Origin: Flaccisagitta enflata
Lineage: Eukaryota > Chaetognatha > Sagittoidea > Aphragmophora
Direction: 5' to 3'
Length of the DNA: 64,000 bases
Assembly (NCBI GenBank): GCA_965153355.1
Contig: OZ231127.1
Span: forward strand, 13,578,001 to 13,642,000
The notes beneath the pieces were generated by a model. That model ran no database searches. It was not told the DNA's origin and saw only the letters and a program-made list of their open reading frames with translations. The number at the start of each line of letters is the position of its first letter. Position 1 is the first letter of the stretch. A program made the position numbers and the translations under genes. Shown in pieces: positions 44,343 to 55,074 of this stretch.

Positions 44343-44394
44343 ATGGGCTGTATCTTGCTTACTCTGACCCATGAGATTTGATGATAAGCATATA

Positions 44395-44921
44395 CCGGGT
44401 GGACATAAAAAAAGTAGTCACTTTATCTCAATGATATAAAAATGATTCTTAATTACCTATTATGTGATCATTCAACATAAATAAGCTTTTTTAATTTGTG
44501 TATATGAATATAATATACAAATTCAAATCATGTTTAATAATCAAAAAAATTTCTGGGCATTATTGGTTTATTTTAATAAAAATGATGATTGATGCTAATC
44601 ATTGGTAGATATGAATTTGTTTTTTTATCTAAAAAAATTGGTGCTTATACTTTCCTAAGACCTACTTTTAATGAACTATTGCAATTCAAAAGCAAACTTT
44701 AGAGAGAACACTATTTTATACTCAATTTCAAGCAAAATTTTTCAAGTGGTCCCTAATTCAATTCAGTTTTTTAAGATAATGAAAATATTGATCATAAAAA
44801 TATCCATAATGAAATATGATGCATAATCATATTCTAATAGCTAAAAAACATTTTTTTACTTAGAAGAAATTTTAAAAGTGATATGAAAAGATAAAAAGTT
44901 ACTTTTTTAAAGTCCACCCGT
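44395..44921. mobile_element. TIR element between the two Mutator-like copies
   Basis: Left CCGGGTGGACATAAAAAAAG and reversed right ACGGGTGGACTTTAAAAAAG are complementary, with more pairing inward. TA at both flanks (44393-44394, 44922-44923) would suit a Tc1/mariner-type element but the boundary is not certain. Confidence 0.55.
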
Positions 44922-44968
44922 TATCAGCATTTTGATGGAAATTTTTTGATTTTAGCATCATGACCCAT

Positions 44969-45483
44969 TTGGGTGCTTCACATAGCTAAAGTTGGCTACT
45001 TCTTTTCACCCTCTTTACCTAATGCGGAGGGGCTAATTTTAGGACCCTTACTATTTTTCTTTTATCAAAAATCGTTCATCTTCCATTTTTCAAAAAAATG
45101 TTTTTGAGGACCTAATTTGCGTAATGCAGTGGCATAAAACAATATGCTGATATTCTTTGAATTAGCTTTTACAAATTTCTACTCTTCATAGAATTGTTAA
45201 TCTGCCTTTTCAATAGATCTTCCATAGCTTATGTTCTGATATTTTAGTTTATTTTTACAAACATCATGATTTTCTAAAACAAATAATTGTCCTTTTTGTA
45301 ACAAAACTACATAGGATTTTGCTGAATTCTGGGAAATCTGTGGAAACTTTAGAGCCAAAACAAAAACGGAAGATAAAGGAATTTTGAAAAAAGGAAAATG
45401 ATCATCTTCATGATTTTCGCTCCTCCACATTAGCCAAGTAGGGTGAAGGGATACTCCGAACTTTTGCTATGTGAAGCTCCCAA
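44969..45483. mobile_element. Mutator-like MITE, copy 2 (515 bp)
   Basis: Same family as copy 1: TTGGGTGCTTCACATAGCTA and reversed TTGGGAGCTTCACATAGCAA. Target duplication ATGACCCAT / GTGACCCAT (44960-44968, 45484-45492), one mismatch. Confidence 0.73.
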
Positions 45484-45492
45484 GTGACCCAT

Positions 45493-45811
45493 GTTACTAA
45501 AACCATTAAAAAATGATTTTTTAGCTAACTATACGTAAATACTGAAAACTACTACTGCCCACCTTTAACCAGCTATCCATTAGTCCGTAAATGCTTTCCT
45601 CCTCCATTTGATCTCCATGGAAATAAGAAGTTGGTTTTATACCTGGCAACGCAATTTCTTTAGCAATTTCCTATGTAATATCCCTACATAAGCATCCAAT
45701 TATTACCCCCCTCAGGCCAGGCCTGAATGAAGTCAATTACATGATTGCAACAATATGCAAATTAGGGGCAAAACTCGGGATTTGCCAAAAAACGAAGAAA
45801 CGTGAAAAAAA
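45493..45811. other. Unassigned spacer
   Basis: No feature recognised. Confidence 0.4.
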
Positions 45812-46017
45812 AACAAGGCCGGATATATGGCTACCAAAGTCGCGTGCGGGTGTATTTGAGGTCCCTAGACCATTTAGGCAGGAGCAGTGAGGTCAAAGAA
45901 ATAAAATCATAAACCGACCAACCAACCGACCAACCAACCAACCGACTAACCAACCAACCGACCAACCAACGGAAGGACGGAAAGCAGGATGTAGAGTCGC
46001 GTATACGCGACTAAAAA
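45812..46017 (-). mobile_element. H1 element, subtype a, reverse
   Basis: AACAAGGCCGGATATATGGC, box AGTCGCGTGCGGGTG, GACCAACC core, end AGTCGCGTATACGCGACTA5. The GGGCAGGGGC block is deleted. Confidence 0.88.
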
Positions 46018-46363
46018 TAGTGAAGGCCTTAAAGTTAGTAGCCCTATGCTGACCTAATGTGGTATCCTCATAGAATAATGTTTTGCATATTGGCACACCC
46101 GATTGCCCCCGTTATCTCAGGTCTAGACGAGATCTACTAAACTGCTAACTATTTATCGTTTTATGACTTTTGTCCAGTGACAAATAAGAGGAAGAAAGAT
46201 CAATACGGTTACAAAATTACTTATACTGATACTGATGCTTTTTTTCACTCATAACATGGCAAGAGCAGTCATTTTATTTGATGACATCGTCGTGAGAGTT
46301 GCAGAAACTGGATATTGGGTGCTAACGTTTAGTCCACCGTGAGGGCTTGGTCTTGTCTGGATG
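46018..46363. other. Unassigned spacer
   Basis: No feature recognised. Confidence 0.4.

Positions 46364-46439
<76 letters not shown>
46364..46439. repeat. (GA)n microsatellite
   Basis: Perfect GA run. Confidence 0.95.
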
Positions 46440-46441
<2 letters not shown>

Positions 46442-46535
46442 AGAGAATCGCCATCTGTTTGGTTTCTCCGCTTTCACCTGCTGACACAAACTTCCCGCTG
46501 GCGTGACTTCTCCAATGTTGACTCAGCAGAACTCT

Positions 46536-46770
46536 GGGCTGCCGTTGTTGCTGCTGCTGCAGTAGCTGTTGCCGTCGTGCTGCTGCTGTTGCTGCTGTTG
46601 TTGTTGTTGCTGCTGTTGCTGTTGTCTGTTGTTGTGGTAGGTTGTTGTTGTTGCGGTTGTTGTCGCGGTTGTTGTTGTTGTAGTAGCTACTGCTACATCG
46701 GTTGTTGTTGTTGTTGCTGTTGTTAAGCTGTTGTTGTTGCTGTTGTTGTTGTTGTTGCTGTTGCTGCTGC
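46536..46770. repeat. (GTT/GCT)n trinucleotide array
   Basis: Imperfect TTG/CTG repeats. On the minus strand they read Gln/Asn/Thr runs inside a 139-codon frame (46440-46859) whose non-repeat part starts DLVDRVETRTQRRKYKVYEI. A coding role cannot be excluded, but the frame is kept open mainly by the repeat. Confidence 0.85.
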
Positions 46771-47060
46771 TGTTTCCGTAAGCACCGTTGAATCTCATAA
46801 ACTTTATACTTGCGCCTTTGGGTTCGAGTTTCCACGCGATCGACCAAATCCATCTCCACCTTCGGCGCCGCTTAAGTAGTTTCCACCCATGTCATGCTAT
46901 CATTCGCCTAGTTTCGCGAAAAACACCGGCTGTCATCTTGTCGCCAATACCGCCGCATTAGCGTGATCGACACGCACCGCATCGCCGCTGAGCCCGGGCC
47001 ATCGCCAATGGTAGTTGTTGCAGACAGCCACGGCTACCGCTGATGTTTGCCATCGTTGCT
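46771..47060. other. GC-rich non-repetitive block
   Basis: Higher GC than its surroundings. One minus frame MGGNYLSGAEGGDGFGRSRG ends before a weak donor (CAA|GTATAA). Not enough to call an exon. Confidence 0.3.
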
Positions 47061-47121
47061 GTTGTTGTTGCTGTTGCTGCTGTTGTTTTGCTGTTATGAG
47101 CAGCAGCAGCAGCAGCAAGTT
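47061..47121. repeat. (TTG/CTG)n and (CAG)n runs
   Basis: Short CTG/TTG run followed by six CAG units. Confidence 0.88.
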
Positions 47122-47139
47122 ATGTTGTTGAGAGAGAGG

Positions 47140-47226
47140 CAGAGAGAGAGAGAGAGAGAGAGAGGAGGAGAGAGAGAGGAGAGAGAGAGAGAGAGAGATA
47201 TATATATATATATTATGTTATATATA
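47140..47226. repeat. (GA)n(TA)n microsatellite
   Basis: GA with GAG interruptions, switching to TA near 47199. Confidence 0.92.
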
Positions 47227-48465
47227 TGCTGCAACTCTTTCTGTGCCCACAGGCGCCAGGTAACACACTCTGAAAATGGAATGGATGATAAAATCAGATA
47301 CACCACAGTATAAATAATCACATTGTCTTGTGTGTGTGTGTGTGTACCTATGTGCTGCTCCAGACCACACCTACCTTCCTCGAGCACACACTCCAGCCTG
47401 ATACAGGAGTCACATCCAAACTGCCCGCTGAAATGAGTACAAACACCACGTGAGTATTAAGTTGCCAATGGTCTTTTGTTGTCGTGGTTATACTGTGTGG
47501 TTTAAACAGACTCCAAATACTTTCGGCAGTGATTATGTTTTTGCACAAGGTTCATAATCCACATTCTTTTAAGAACATCATTTTTTCGCTTTTCCATGTT
47601 CTATTTATACAAATGAGTTTTTAATCGTTCTTTTAGAGTTGTTTTACTAATATGTATAGTACACACTATATATTTGATAATACATACACTGATGTTCTTT
47701 AGAAAATTGCTATAACATATTACATCATAAAGTATATAAACACATATATACATACATTAAAGATAGTAAAACACACAAATTATATCTAATTTATATATTT
47801 TTCACATTTTTCAATACATTAATAGTTTTATAATTTTTTTTAAAGAATATTTCATAATTTAAGATTCTTAATTTTGGGGCATTTCAAAGTCTCTGATGCA
47901 AAATATCTATAAAGATAAGATATGACCGATGCGTTGATTTTATCACCGGCCTTGATGCCCTGTAATATATTCCGGAAATCATGGTGTGGCCGTACCTGCG
48001 CCTGATTTGCTGTTGCTACAGCGTTGTTGCTGCTGTGCCGTTGTTGTTGTTGTTACGTTTTGTTCCATGACTATATCGACTTCTGAGGCTAACATGCCCA
48101 GTATCAGGAGATCACATATTTACTCACGCTAGACATCATCATAAATGCTTGACGAGATCTTGTTAATTTAGTTTCAGATGCATTATCGCATTAGTTGACT
48201 CGCCTCGTAGTAAAAAGCAATGAGATAAATTTTTTAAACCTACATTCAACAAAACCATGACTGAGCGTTAGCCGGTGACGCAGCAAATTACTACTGTTTT
48301 GTCTATAGATTGTATAGTAAAAGAAATTAGGCACCCATTGCGCACGCGAATAAATGATTAAATATTTTGTGAATGAGCTGCCAAAAAATGAATAATAGAT
48401 TGAATTCATTGTCTTGTCTTTAACTTGTTTAATACATTAAATAAACAAATCATTTAACACCTACC
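47227..48465. other. AT-rich spacer
   Basis: Small GTT run near 48030-48055. No gene recognised. Confidence 0.4.
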
Positions 48466-48732
48466 TCATAAGATTCTTATCTGCAGACGTGGGCAAACGA
48501 TTGTTACCGCTGCAAGCTTCACCGCCGCGAGCTCGCTGCTGAAATGATCGATTCTGCCGTACGACACCTGCTTCATTGAAGATGGAGGCGAAAGATGCTG
48601 CAGGAGGCTACCATTGCGACATAGTTTGCGCGCCCCAGCACGGTGATCGATGCGACATTTTTCTGCAACGTCATTGAGCGCTGTTTCAAGAAAGCAAACT
48701 TCCGTCAGTTGGCGCAGAAACAGGTCCGCCAT
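48466..48732 (-). CDS. Open frame, product unknown
   Basis: An 88-codon minus frame from an ATG at 48732 (MADLFLRQLTEVCFLETALN, then ...RIDHRAGARKLCRNGSLLQH) to a stop at 48466. Composition is ordinary, and local GC is higher than in the flanks. No domain, transmembrane segment or splice context recognised. It could be a single exon or chance. Confidence 0.25.
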   Translation of the reverse strand: MADLFLRQLTEVCFLETALNDVAEKCRIDHRAGARKLCRNGSLLQHLSPPSSMKQVSYGRIDHFSSELAAVKLAAVTIVCPRLQIRIL

Positions 48733-48756
48733 TCGGCGTCTTCCTTCTTGCCACAC

Positions 48757-49246
48757 TTAACTGACCAACTGAGCTAACAGATGAGAATGGTTGCGAAATA
48801 CACCAAATCGCCATCGTTCGGCTGAAACATTCTTAAAAGATTGTTAAAGACAATTAAAACCATCTTCTTATATTCATTGAATTGATAAATAAGATAGTTT
48901 AGTCGTTATTACATGATTTACACTGCTTGTTGGCCATCTATTCATCACTTTGTATTTTTGTGGATTTGTTCGCATTCAATGATCAAGTGATCTGATGTCT
49001 TATTTACCGCCATTATTCTGACGAGTTGTGGAGCACTGGCCTTATTTATCAAGTGATGCAAAACAACCACCTTTAGAATACCAGGACTTGAGACTTGTTA
49101 TAACGCGATTATCTGATTTAATTAGTTCACTTTTTTCTTTTATATAATATTATTTTTATTTTAATTGTTTTGGCTTCTAGTTTCCGGGTCTACGGCTGGA
49201 TCGCCATAATTGCTATTATCATCGTCGAGAACACGGCAACGATTTA

Positions 49247-49248
<2 letters not shown>
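48757..49248. other. AT-rich spacer
   Basis: No feature recognised. Confidence 0.4.
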
Positions 49249-49330
<82 letters not shown>

Positions 49331-49385
49331 AGCCAGACAGACAGACAGACAGACACAGACACACAGACACACAGACACACAGACA
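49249..49385. repeat. (GA)n then (CAGA)n microsatellite
   Basis: GA to about 49327, then CAGA/CACAGA units; degenerate AGACAAAAGACAG repeats continue to about 49500. Confidence 0.95.
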
Positions 49386-49551
49386 GGACGATGAGAAGGG
49401 CAGAAAGACCGAAGGACAAAAGGACAAGAAGGCAAAAAGACAAAAGACAGACAGACAGAGGCAGACAGAAAGACAAAAGACAGACAGAGGTAGACAGACA
49501 GAATGTCAGTGAGGCGTACAGATTCTTTGAAAAGAGAAAGAAAAGGAGGGA

Positions 49552-49688
49552 GAAACAAGGCCAAGTACTGAAGTAGGCCAATAAGGTGCAACGTGTGGAT
49601 CGTCGAACGAATGCGTTACCCAACCGACAGACCGACCAACAGACCAACGGACACAGCCAGTTATAGAGGTGCTTTGTCGCACCTAAAA
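49552..49688 (-). mobile_element. H1 element, subtype e, reverse
   Basis: AACAAGGCCAAGTACTGAAG, box AAGGTGCAACG (49583-49593), GACAGACCGACC core, terminal hairpin AGGTGC-TTTGTC-GCACCT (49667-49684) then A5. The stem is unrelated in sequence to the a-d stems yet still paired with itself and with the inner box. Confidence 0.72.
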
Positions 49689-49734
49689 AGAAGATGGAAT
49701 CAAGGGGGATGAGACAATGGACACAGCGGAGGAA

Positions 49735-49880
49735 ATGGCGATGCAGGCGGAGGCGGCGGCGGAGGAACGGGCGGTAGGGGTGGCGGAGGCGGCGGGAGTG
49801 GCGGAGGCGGCGGATGAGGCGGCGGAGGCGGCGGCACAGGCGGTGGAAGTGGTGGAGGAGGCAGAGGCGGCAAAAGCGGA
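49735..49880. repeat. (GGCGGA)n-type array
   Basis: GGCGGAGGCGGCGGA repeats; the Ala/Glu-rich + frame at 49717-49932 follows the repeat. Confidence 0.88.
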
Positions 49881-49995
49881 CGCATCGATTGACGACGAGG
49901 AAGAACCCAAACAGAGCACATTGAAGGAATGACTCTTTTACGCAAAAAATAACCGCAACAAAAAAAAACATTGTTGGGATATACTTAGCTTTGAA

Positions 49996-50120
49996 GTATG
50001 CTCAGGATGCTCAGTATGCTCAGTATGGGATATATGCTCAGTATGCTCAGTATGGGATATACTTAGCTTTGAAGTATGCTCAGGATGCTCAGTATGCTCA
50101 GGATATACTGAGCTTTGAAG
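49996..50120. repeat. 9-bp ATGCTCAGT minisatellite
   Basis: ATGCTCAGT/ATGCTCAGG units with a repeated ATATACTTAGCTTTGAAGT insert. Confidence 0.9.
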
Positions 50121-50276
50121 TTGTTTCATGTGGTTTGGCAATAGCCAGTGCAGTAGCCGTGATGCATTACGAAACTCAAACGAGTGCGAAATTGACGGAT
50201 CAGCTGACGGACTGGCTGACGGAGAGAACCGAAATAAAAAGGCATCGAACGCGTGCGCCAGACAGAAAATGTTGTA

Positions 50277-50452
<176 letters not shown>

Positions 50453-50639
50453 GAGATATGTCGTCAGCCAAAACCACACCGTGATAAGTGGGCAAAACGC
50501 GGGCGTGGTCGCGTTTTTTTCACCATGACCCTTCCAAAAAGAAGCACCATCAGGTGCTAAGGACAAGCTTTTTTTCTCTTTTCTGCCTTAGTGTCCCGCG
50601 ATAGTGTCTTCTGTCTTTGCATGTGATCGCGTTTTAAAT

Positions 50640-50755
50640 TTATGATGCTGTAGGCATGATTGTCGGTTTTGGGGTGGGGATGGGGGTGGGGGAGGTATAA
50701 ATGGGGGTTGTATGCCCTGCTCACCCACGCATGTCAGTAACAATTTGTGACCCGG
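50640..50755 (+). mobile_element. H1 fragment, subtype f
   Basis: GGTATAAATGGGGGTTGTAT, CTGCTCACCCACGCATG and CAATTTGTGACCCGGCGTCA resemble the f-type 3' half at 56.1-56.2 kb. Confidence 0.45.
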
Positions 50756-51243
50756 CGTCATTTGTTTTCCTGCTATCTGCGTTTACTGAAATAATAAATG
50801 AAGGTCGATCTCTATCTGACTCTCAAAATCTCTCTCACTCTAAGATCAATGTTTATGTACTACTCCACTCAATAGAAAAGCCGCACTTTTGAAGGGAAAA
50901 TCGTCTTATTGAATTTCAAAATAGCTAATAATCTTAGACCATTAGAAAGCTCTTGAAAAAATCTTTCATTTGGCTCCAATCTGGCAATTAGCTTTTAGCT
51001 TTATTCGTTTAGAAATGGCGTATAATGAGTAGAAACATTGCCATTATCAGTTTGCAATCCCAATGAAAAATGAGCATTTTTATAAATTAGAATTCAACTT
51101 TGACAAGCTTTAGCTCCTAAACTGTTTGAGATACAGATCGGGGATTGGTCTAGAATTAAAGAAAAATTGAAAATATATACAATTACTTTAACAGAAAAAT
51201 GTTCAAAAGATTTCTTTATCTTATTCATCAACTTAAAAAAGGC

Positions 51244-51249
<6 letters not shown>
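50756..51249. other. AT-rich spacer
   Basis: Phrases such as CCAATCTGGCAATTAGC resemble parts of the 52.7-53.3 kb element, so this may be a decayed relative. Confidence 0.35.
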
Positions 51250-51275
<26 letters not shown>

Positions 51276-51420
51276 ATTAATGGAAAAATGAAAGAAAGAA
51301 AGGAAGAAAAAAAGAAAAGAAAAAAGGATAAAAAAAAAAAGAAGAAAAAGAAGAAAAAAAAGATAAACGAGACATCGAGTAAAAATGAAATAGAGAAAGA
51401 AAGAGAAAAGAAAAAAAAAG
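51250..51420. repeat. (GAAA)n-rich purine tract
   Basis: Clean GAAA units to about 51275, then A/G-rich DNA. Confidence 0.9.
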
Positions 51421-51424
51421 GTCA

Positions 51425-51568
51425 GATATCGTTAATTCAGTCAAAGCCGGCTGGACAGATGCAGTAATGTAGAATTTACCAGATTTGAAAAAAATCATTT
51501 CACACAGACGGACCGACCTATCGACCGACACTGCAAGGTGTAGAGTTGTGTCTATGCCACTAAAAAGA
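51425..51568 (-). mobile_element. H1 element, reverse, diverged
   Basis: AAAGCCGGCTGGACAGATGC, a GACGGACCGACC core, CTGCAAGGTGTAGAG and a decayed hairpin AGTTGTGTCTATGCCACTA5. Confidence 0.5.
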
Positions 51569-51612
51569 AACAAACAAAATAAAGCAGGGAAGAAAAAGAG
51601 AAGGAAAACTGG

Positions 51613-51785
51613 AACAAGGCCGGATACACGGCCATCAGTTGCGGACGGGTGGGCAGGGGCGGAAATGCGTGTTTTCCCACTTTTCAACTCGAGCGTGACG
51701 GACTGACCAACCAACCGACCAGCCAACCAACCGACAGACGGACGGACCAAGCCTCTTATAGAGTTGCATGTCCGCAACTAAAAAT
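51613..51785 (-). mobile_element. H1 element, subtype b, reverse
   Basis: AACAAGGCCGGATACACGGCC, box AGTTGCGGACGGGTGGGCAG, GCGTGTTTTCCCACTTTTCA, GACC core, end AGTTGCATGTCCGCAACTA5. Confidence 0.88.
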
Positions 51786-51790
51786 GGAAG

Positions 51791-51979
51791 AACAAGGCTG
51801 GATACACGGCTACCCCAGTCACGTGCGGGTGGGCAGGGGCTGTTTTTGAGGTCACTTGATCATTTGGGCAGGAACAGTGAGGCCAAAGACCGCAAAAAAA
51901 AGTAAAGTGTGACGGACAGACGGACCAATGGACCGACCAACAAAGCAGGGTGTAGAGTAGCGTAGTATGCGACAAAAAA
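51791..51979 (-). mobile_element. H1 element, subtype a, reverse, head-to-tail with the b copy
   Basis: AACAAGGCTGGATACACGGC, AGTCACGTGCGGGTGGGCAG, GACGGACAGACGGACC core, end AGTAGCGTAGTATGCGACA7. Only about 6 bp separate it from the previous element. Confidence 0.85.
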
Positions 51980-51999
51980 AGAAGGCAAAGTCATGACTG

Positions 52000-52122
52000 A
52001 CATGGAAAAATTCCCCATATGGGTAAAAGCATGGGTCATCAACCCCGTCGGGGCTGCTGTCTAAAAAGGGACTGACCAGTCGATGGATGGACAAAGGGGG
52101 GAGTAGAACGCGACTAAAAACA
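52000..52122 (-). mobile_element. H2 end fused to H1 end
   Basis: CCCCATATGGGTAAAAGCAT, GGGTCATCAACCCCGTCGGG is the right end of an H2 of the 27.7-kb type; it runs straight into GATGGATGGAC and AACGCGACTA5, an H1 terminus. A recombinant of the two families. Confidence 0.55.
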
Positions 52123-52214
52123 ATATACATCCTGCTGTATCAGATTCAAGAATAACGGAAATCCGCTTATAATGATTGTGAAATTATGGTCCTTTCATGA
52201 TGAATTTATCTTCT

Positions 52215-52386
52215 TTTTTAGTTGCGGACACGCAACTCTATAAGAGGCTTTGTCTGTCCGTTGGTCTGTCGGTCGGTTGGTCTGTCGGTTGGTCCGTCAC
52301 GCTTGAGTTGGAAAGTGTGAAAACGCGTATTTCCGCCCCTGCCCACCCGTCCGCAACTGGTATTGGCCGTGTTTCCGGCCTTGTTT
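52215..52386 (+). mobile_element. H1 element, subtype b
   Basis: AGTTGCGGAC (52220-52229), ACGCAACT (52230-52237), (GGTC/GTCC)n, GCCCCTGCCCACCC, distal GTCCGCAACT (52349-52358), GGCCTTGTT end. All boxes exact. Confidence 0.92.
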
Positions 52387-52408
52387 AGTTGCAGACACGC
52401 AACTTTTT
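52384..52408 (+). mobile_element. H1 b-type hairpin only
   Basis: TTTAGTTGCAGACACGCAACT directly follows the previous copy and runs into the CTT array; the rest of the element is absent. Confidence 0.5.
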
Positions 52409-52415
52409 CATTGTC

Positions 52416-52525
52416 GTCTTCTTCTTCTTCTTCTTCTTCTTCTTCTTCTTCTTCTTCTTCTTCTTCTTCTTTCTTCTTCTTCTTCTTCTTCTTCCTCTTC
52501 CTCTTCTTCTTCTTCTTCTTCTGCT
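52416..52525. repeat. (CTT)n microsatellite
   Basis: CTT units with two small interruptions. Confidence 0.96.
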
Positions 52526-52685
52526 ATTCTTTGTCGGTTGATATTGGAATCTACCCTGGTAATGCAACATCAAAGACTATGCCAAAGTTTCATAAAAATG
52601 GCGGCAAAAAAAATTGAGGGTTGTACTAATGAAAACATGTGATTTTATATTTCGGTTATGCCAACAAGAAAACTTACTCTCTTTG

Positions 52686-53259
52686 CCAAAAGAAACGCGC
52701 ACCTTCTATCTAGAATATCTCGACTTCCAGAGAAGTCAAAATTAAAAAAAAAAAAAAGAAATACTAATCTACTCCAAAAGATCTACAAAATAAGTCCAAT
52801 CTGGTAACTATATTTCAAAGCGTTTTGAAATGGCAAGCGGAATAAGGGAAATAATCATTTTCAGAATTGAAAAAACATTGTGAGAAAAAAGTAAAAAAAA
52901 TTTAATGTTAGTTTAACTATGATTATCTCCACTTTTAGAAAAGCTAGATATTTAAAAAAAAACGAATTAATCTACATCAAAAAATTTAAAAGATGAGCGC
53001 AATCTAAATTCTGTAGCTCAATCCGTTTGAAAATGTCAAGCAAAAGATAGACTTGTTTTGAAAATCATAGGCTTTTAAAAACTGTGAACAAATTAGAAAA
53101 AGTTATTATATATGTTAATGAATAAATGCTTTAAAAATTGCATTTTGGTTTTTTTCTCATAAAGAAAAACTTACTTGACCTACAAACTTTCAGTTACCAT
53201 ATTTTGCCAAACTATGGTAAAAAAATCACATCATTCTCAGGGTGTCGTGTTTCTTTTGG
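52686..53259. mobile_element. TIR element, ~574 bp
   Basis: CCAAAAGAAACGCGCACCT at the left and, reversed, CCAAAAGAAACACGACACCC at the right. Interior AT-rich, no transposase. The target duplication is not clear. Confidence 0.55.
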
Positions 53260-53468
53260 CGAAGATAGTACTACACAGTACACACGCACAGCGTCACAAC
53301 GTGAAGATTACGGAAACGGTATAGCAACCCCCTTTACAGCTCATGTCGCCATGGCCATATGGTTGTGTATGGTATCATTCAATTGGTTATCTCAGTACAA
53401 ATTACGCCATCGAGGCGAATTTTGAATTTCGCGTCTGTTCAAGAGAAATTCACTCCAAAAGGCGGATT
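53260..53468. other. Non-repetitive spacer
   Basis: Ordinary base composition; the + frame ending at 53425 is open through it but starts inside the TIR element, so no gene is called. Confidence 0.35.
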
Positions 53469-53670
53469 TTTAGATGCGTCCTCGCATCTCTATAAGAGGC
53501 TTTGTCCGTAGGTCTGTAACCGGAAATGGCTGGTTACTCCACCTTCTCTACCATTCAGAGACAAAAAAACGCTTTAAAAAGCCTTTAAAACAGTTTTGTG
53601 ACAGACAGATGGACCGACCGACCAACCAAAAAGCGGCTTATAAAGTCGCGTAGCACGTGACTAAAAATCG
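53469..53670. mobile_element. H1 chimera: d-type 5' end joined to a reverse a-type end
   Basis: T5-AGATGCGTCCTCGCATCT and TATAAGAGGCTTTGTCCGT at the left; at the right GACC core, AAGCGGCTTATAAAGTCGCG and GTAGCACGTGACTA5 in reverse orientation. Both outer ends are hairpins, so two copies have been joined head to head. Confidence 0.6.
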
Positions 53671-53837
53671 CCTCGGTGGTGTAAATTGGACTCTGACAAG
53701 CTACAGAATGATACACCATATGATCCCGTAAAAGTTTTGTCCTAAGCTGTAGGTAGGGATGCCAACCTTTTTTTACGGTCTTTGCAATCTTCACATTGTA
53801 TCACATGTGGAAGTGTACAAGGCGCATGTTTGAGACT

Positions 53838-53993
53838 AACAAGGCTGGATACACGGCCACCAGTTGCGGATGGGTGGGCAGGAGCGGAAATGCGCGTTTT
53901 CACACTTTTCAACTCGTGCTCACCGACGGACTGACCAAGACCGACCAACGGACGGACAAAGCCTCATAGAGTTGCGTGTCCAAAACTAAAAAT
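53838..53993 (-). mobile_element. H1 element, subtype b, reverse
   Basis: AACAAGGCTGGATACACGGCC, AGTTGCGGATGGGTGGGCAG, GCGCGTTTTCACACTTTTCA, GACC core, end AGTTGCGTGTCCAAAACTA5 (hairpin partly lost). Confidence 0.85.
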
Positions 53994-54069
53994 GGAGATT
54001 ATGTTTTGTGTCAGGAAGAAAAAAGCAAAACAGTGCTTTTTCAAATCAGACATCCTTCAAGCTGTCATT

Positions 54070-54170
54070 CCTTTATTCATTCATTCATCCACTCGATTGA
54101 TCATCAATTTGTCCATTAATTCAACCATTCATTCATCCATTCATTGATACACCTATTCATTCATTATTTC
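54070..54170. repeat. (TTCA)n-rich stretch
   Basis: Degenerate ATTCATTCATCC units. Confidence 0.85.
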
Positions 54171-54186
54171 TTATTCCCATGACATA

Positions 54187-54798
54187 CAGTACCTTCCGAG
54201 CAAACCCGGCTAAAACTGGAGGATTTATTTTTGTTACTTTAATTTCATTTCCCAATTTTTTGTACATAACTTAATTAAAAGATACTTAATTCCTTGAACA
54301 TATTTGGCTGTCAAAAAAAATAACTCGTGAAATCAAAGTACATGAAGACATCAATATTGAGTGTTCTAACCCAGACCATTGGATTTAGCAGAAAATTTTA
54401 CCTATCCTAGACTACAAGAACAGCTCAGTCAGATAATTAATTCAGATTTTACAGCCATTTAAAGTTTTTAAGGACAATTGTCTCAAAATAATTTAGGACA
54501 ATTGTCCTTTAAAACTTTAAATGGCCATAAAATCTGAAATAATTGTTTGACTGAGCTGTTCTTGTAGTCTAGGATAGATAAAATTTTTTGCCAAATCCAA
54601 TGGTCTGGGTTACAATACTCAATATTGATGTCTTCATGCACTTTGATTTCACAAGTTATTTTTTTTGACAGCCGAATATGTTCAAGGAATTGAGTATCTT
54701 TTAATTAAGTTTGATGCAAAAAATGAAATTTGGGAAATGAAATTAAACTAACAAAAATTAATCCTCCAGTTTTAACCGGGTTTGCTCGGAAGGTACTG
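54187..54798. mobile_element. TA-flanked foldback element (Tc1/mariner-type ends), 612 bp
   Basis: Two ~300-bp arms are near-perfect reverse complements with a loop of a few bases near 54490. Ends are CAGTACCTTCCGAGCAAACC with TA on both sides (54185-54186, 54799-54800). Almost the whole element is palindromic; there is no transposase. Confidence 0.85.
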
Positions 54799-54933
54799 TA
54801 TCAATCAACCTAAAAATGGCCTTGTTTATCTTTTTCTTTTTTTCATTTTGCTTTTTTGATTGCTAAAAGATTACCAACGAGAATCTATATCATCTTTCTG
54901 TTCTCCCCCATTCGTGAGGGCCTGTTTCCACTG

Positions 54934-55074
<141 letters not shown>

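Noticed and set aside
46440-46859. Gln/Asn-rich 139-codon frame resembling a transcription-factor tail
   Set aside because: Kept open by CAA/CAG repeats; the non-repeat part has no recognisable domain, so noted only under the repeat.
48740-48780. tRNA gene on the minus strand (TTAGCTCAGTTGGTCAG matches a box A)
   Set aside because: No box B (GGTTCGA) at the right distance and no cloverleaf could be drawn.
49717-49932. Ala/Glu-rich 71-codon frame with an acidic end
   Set aside because: Follows the GGCGGA hexanucleotide array; composition explained by the repeat.
49219-49971. 250-codon minus frame rich in Cys, Leu and Ser
   Set aside because: Runs through (GA)n, (CAGA)n, an H1 copy and a GGCGGA array; no unique coding part.
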